Shown here: piece after piece, positions 62,820-64,000 of the stretch
Layout: every line of letters starts with the position of its first letter
Position numbering within the stretch: the stretch's first letter is position 1
Source of the DNA: Halicephalobus mephisto
Lineage: Eukaryota > Nematoda > Chromadorea > Rhabditida > Panagrolaimidae
Reading direction: 5' to 3'
Length of the DNA: 64,000 nucleotides
NCBI GenBank assembly: GCA_009193035.1
Contig: SWDT01000038.1
Span: 62,001-126,000 of the forward strand
Program-made: the position numbers and the translations under genes
Notes under the pieces: model-generated
Database searches by the model: none
What the model was told of the DNA's origin: nothing
What the model saw: the letters and a program-made list of their open reading frames with translations, nothing else

Positions 62820-63730
62820 GACTACAGGGCTATCGATCCCTTGGGACATTTAACCCTTGGATTCGAGGTCATTTGGACAATTTTCACTTTTTTACCTCTT
62901 TTTTTAGTTACTTAATTGCTTTTTTAGGCCATTTTAAGAATCAAAAAGTAAAAAAAATATAAAATATTATAAAATAGTTGATCCCTTAGCGATGTTTAAC
63001 CCTTGGATTCGAAATTATTTGGACAGTTTTTACTTTTTAGATGTTTTTTGGTTACTTAATTGCTTTTTTAGGCTACTTTGAAGACCAAAAAACTTAACCT
63101 AAAAAGTAGAAAAATGATGAAATAGTTGATTCCCTCGGGCATTTAACCCCTGGATTCCTGATTTAAGAATTTTTTCGTTTTAGGATCAATTTTTCAAAAT
63201 TTAATTAGTATTTTGGGCTATTTTAGGAACCAGAAAAGGAAGAATGAACTGTAGGGTAGTTGATCCTCTGGGATCGTTTAACCCCTTAGATTAAAGTTGA
63301 AATTTTATTTTTTAGATTACTTTTTAAAATTATTTAATTTTTTTAGACTATTTTAAAAAACAAAAAGTGATTTTTAAAAAGTAAAAAAGAAAAAAATAGT
63401 TGATTTCCTGAGGGCATTTAACTCCTTGGATTCCTACTTGTTAAAGTATTTTTTAAAATCGGTTTTATTATTTCTTTAATGAATGTTCTGTTTCAAAAAT
63501 TAAAAAAATAACTGAAAAGGTTTAAAAAGTAAATTTTAAAGCGACCGATCTTCGAAGATTTTTGTTTTTTTTAATCATGTTGGTTTTGAAATTTTTCATT
63601 TTTTAAATCAGTCTTGTCGGTCATCAGGCCCATGCTAATCCAACTACCGGAAAATCTGATCTGGAAATTTTCAAAACTAAACTAGGTTTACGAAATTAAG
63701 GACCACATGCCCTAAGGGAGTAATTATAAA
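62820..63730 (+). repeat. Family E tandem array, second locus
   Basis: About six drifting ~110-150 nt units with aatagttgatcccttagcga, taacccttggattcga and tttttaggccattttaaga. It fills the intron of the secreted Q/N-rich gene. The same family occurs at 32600-33440. Confidence 0.82.
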
Positions 63731-63759
63731 AATTCCGAGATTTAATAAAGCTTTTTTGT

Positions 63760-64000
63760 AAAGTTAATGTTAAAATTCGACTTCAAAGTTGAAGATCAGA
63801 GTTTGAGGTCGAAATTAAAGGTGAAAATTAAAGTTTGACTTCGAATTTTGATGGTCAATTTTGAAATCGAAGTTCGAAATTAAAGTTTGAGATTGAAATT
63901 TGAAATTAAAAATGAAAGTTAAAGTTTGACTTCGAACTTTGATGGTCAATTTTGAAATCGAAGTTCGAAATTAAAACTTAGGATTAAAGTTTGACTTCGA
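63760..64000 (+). repeat. ~118-nt tandem repeat, runs off the window
   Basis: Two units with agtttgacttcgaactttga and tggtcaattttgaaatcgaa, matching the caaagttcgac family seen at 57660-58350. Confidence 0.85.

Overview
The window reads as nematode nuclear DNA. It is AT-rich, introns are mostly short with TTTTCAG-like acceptors, and several start codons sit directly behind an unpaired acceptor, as expected of spliced-leader trans-splicing. Recognisable genes match nematode families: innexin, LIN-45-type Raf, MAPKAP kinase (MAK-2 type), OGT, a BMP-type receptor-regulated Smad, SAR1, DHRS4, an SLC17-type transporter and an RCC1-repeat protein. The species cannot be named from sequence alone. 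Most gene models below were assembled by hand by joining exons whose donor/acceptor phases agree. Several of these genes have no single long ORF.

Layout. 1-146 (+): last exon of sar-1. 1037-8912 (+): a ~1.6 kb-residue disordered, internally repetitive protein ending in an NHL-like propeller region that carries a frameshift and an in-frame TGA. 8939-10762 (-): a tandem pair of small secreted cysteine-rich paralogs. 11979-13711 (-): a secreted nematode-type protein of unknown function. 13712-16623: repeat-rich gap. 16624-18050 (-): dhrs-4. 18051-20771: repeat-rich gap. 20772-24536 (+): innexin, with exons 1-4 bracketed by ~480 bp inverted repeats. 25011-32238 (-): a 1401-residue RCC1-repeat protein, possibly GLO-4-like. 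33555-36188 (-): SLC17/MFS transporter. 37483-41852 (-): lin-45 Raf, divergent from a tiny two-exon gene (42039-42377, +) that is followed 43 nt later by a MAPKAP kinase (42420-44162, +). 45429-50973 (-): ogt-1. 51947-55797 (-): R-Smad. 55798-62449: gene-poor, repeat-rich, with a few candidate micro-genes. 62450-end (+): first exon of a secreted Q/N/G/S-rich protein.

Several genes are signalling components: Raf, MAPKAP kinase, BMP Smad, OGT and a gap-junction protein. The only close arrangement suggesting co-regulation is the lin-45 / micro-gene / mak-2 cluster, with a 186 bp shared divergent promoter and a possible two-gene operon.

The noncoding half consists largely of dispersed repeat families, long inverted repeats (one is a ~1 kb foldback inside the Smad intron), cross-locus tandem repeats and tRNA-like elements inside introns. 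One canonical tRNA-Ile(AAT) is present. No CRISPR array, rRNA gene or intact transposase was seen.
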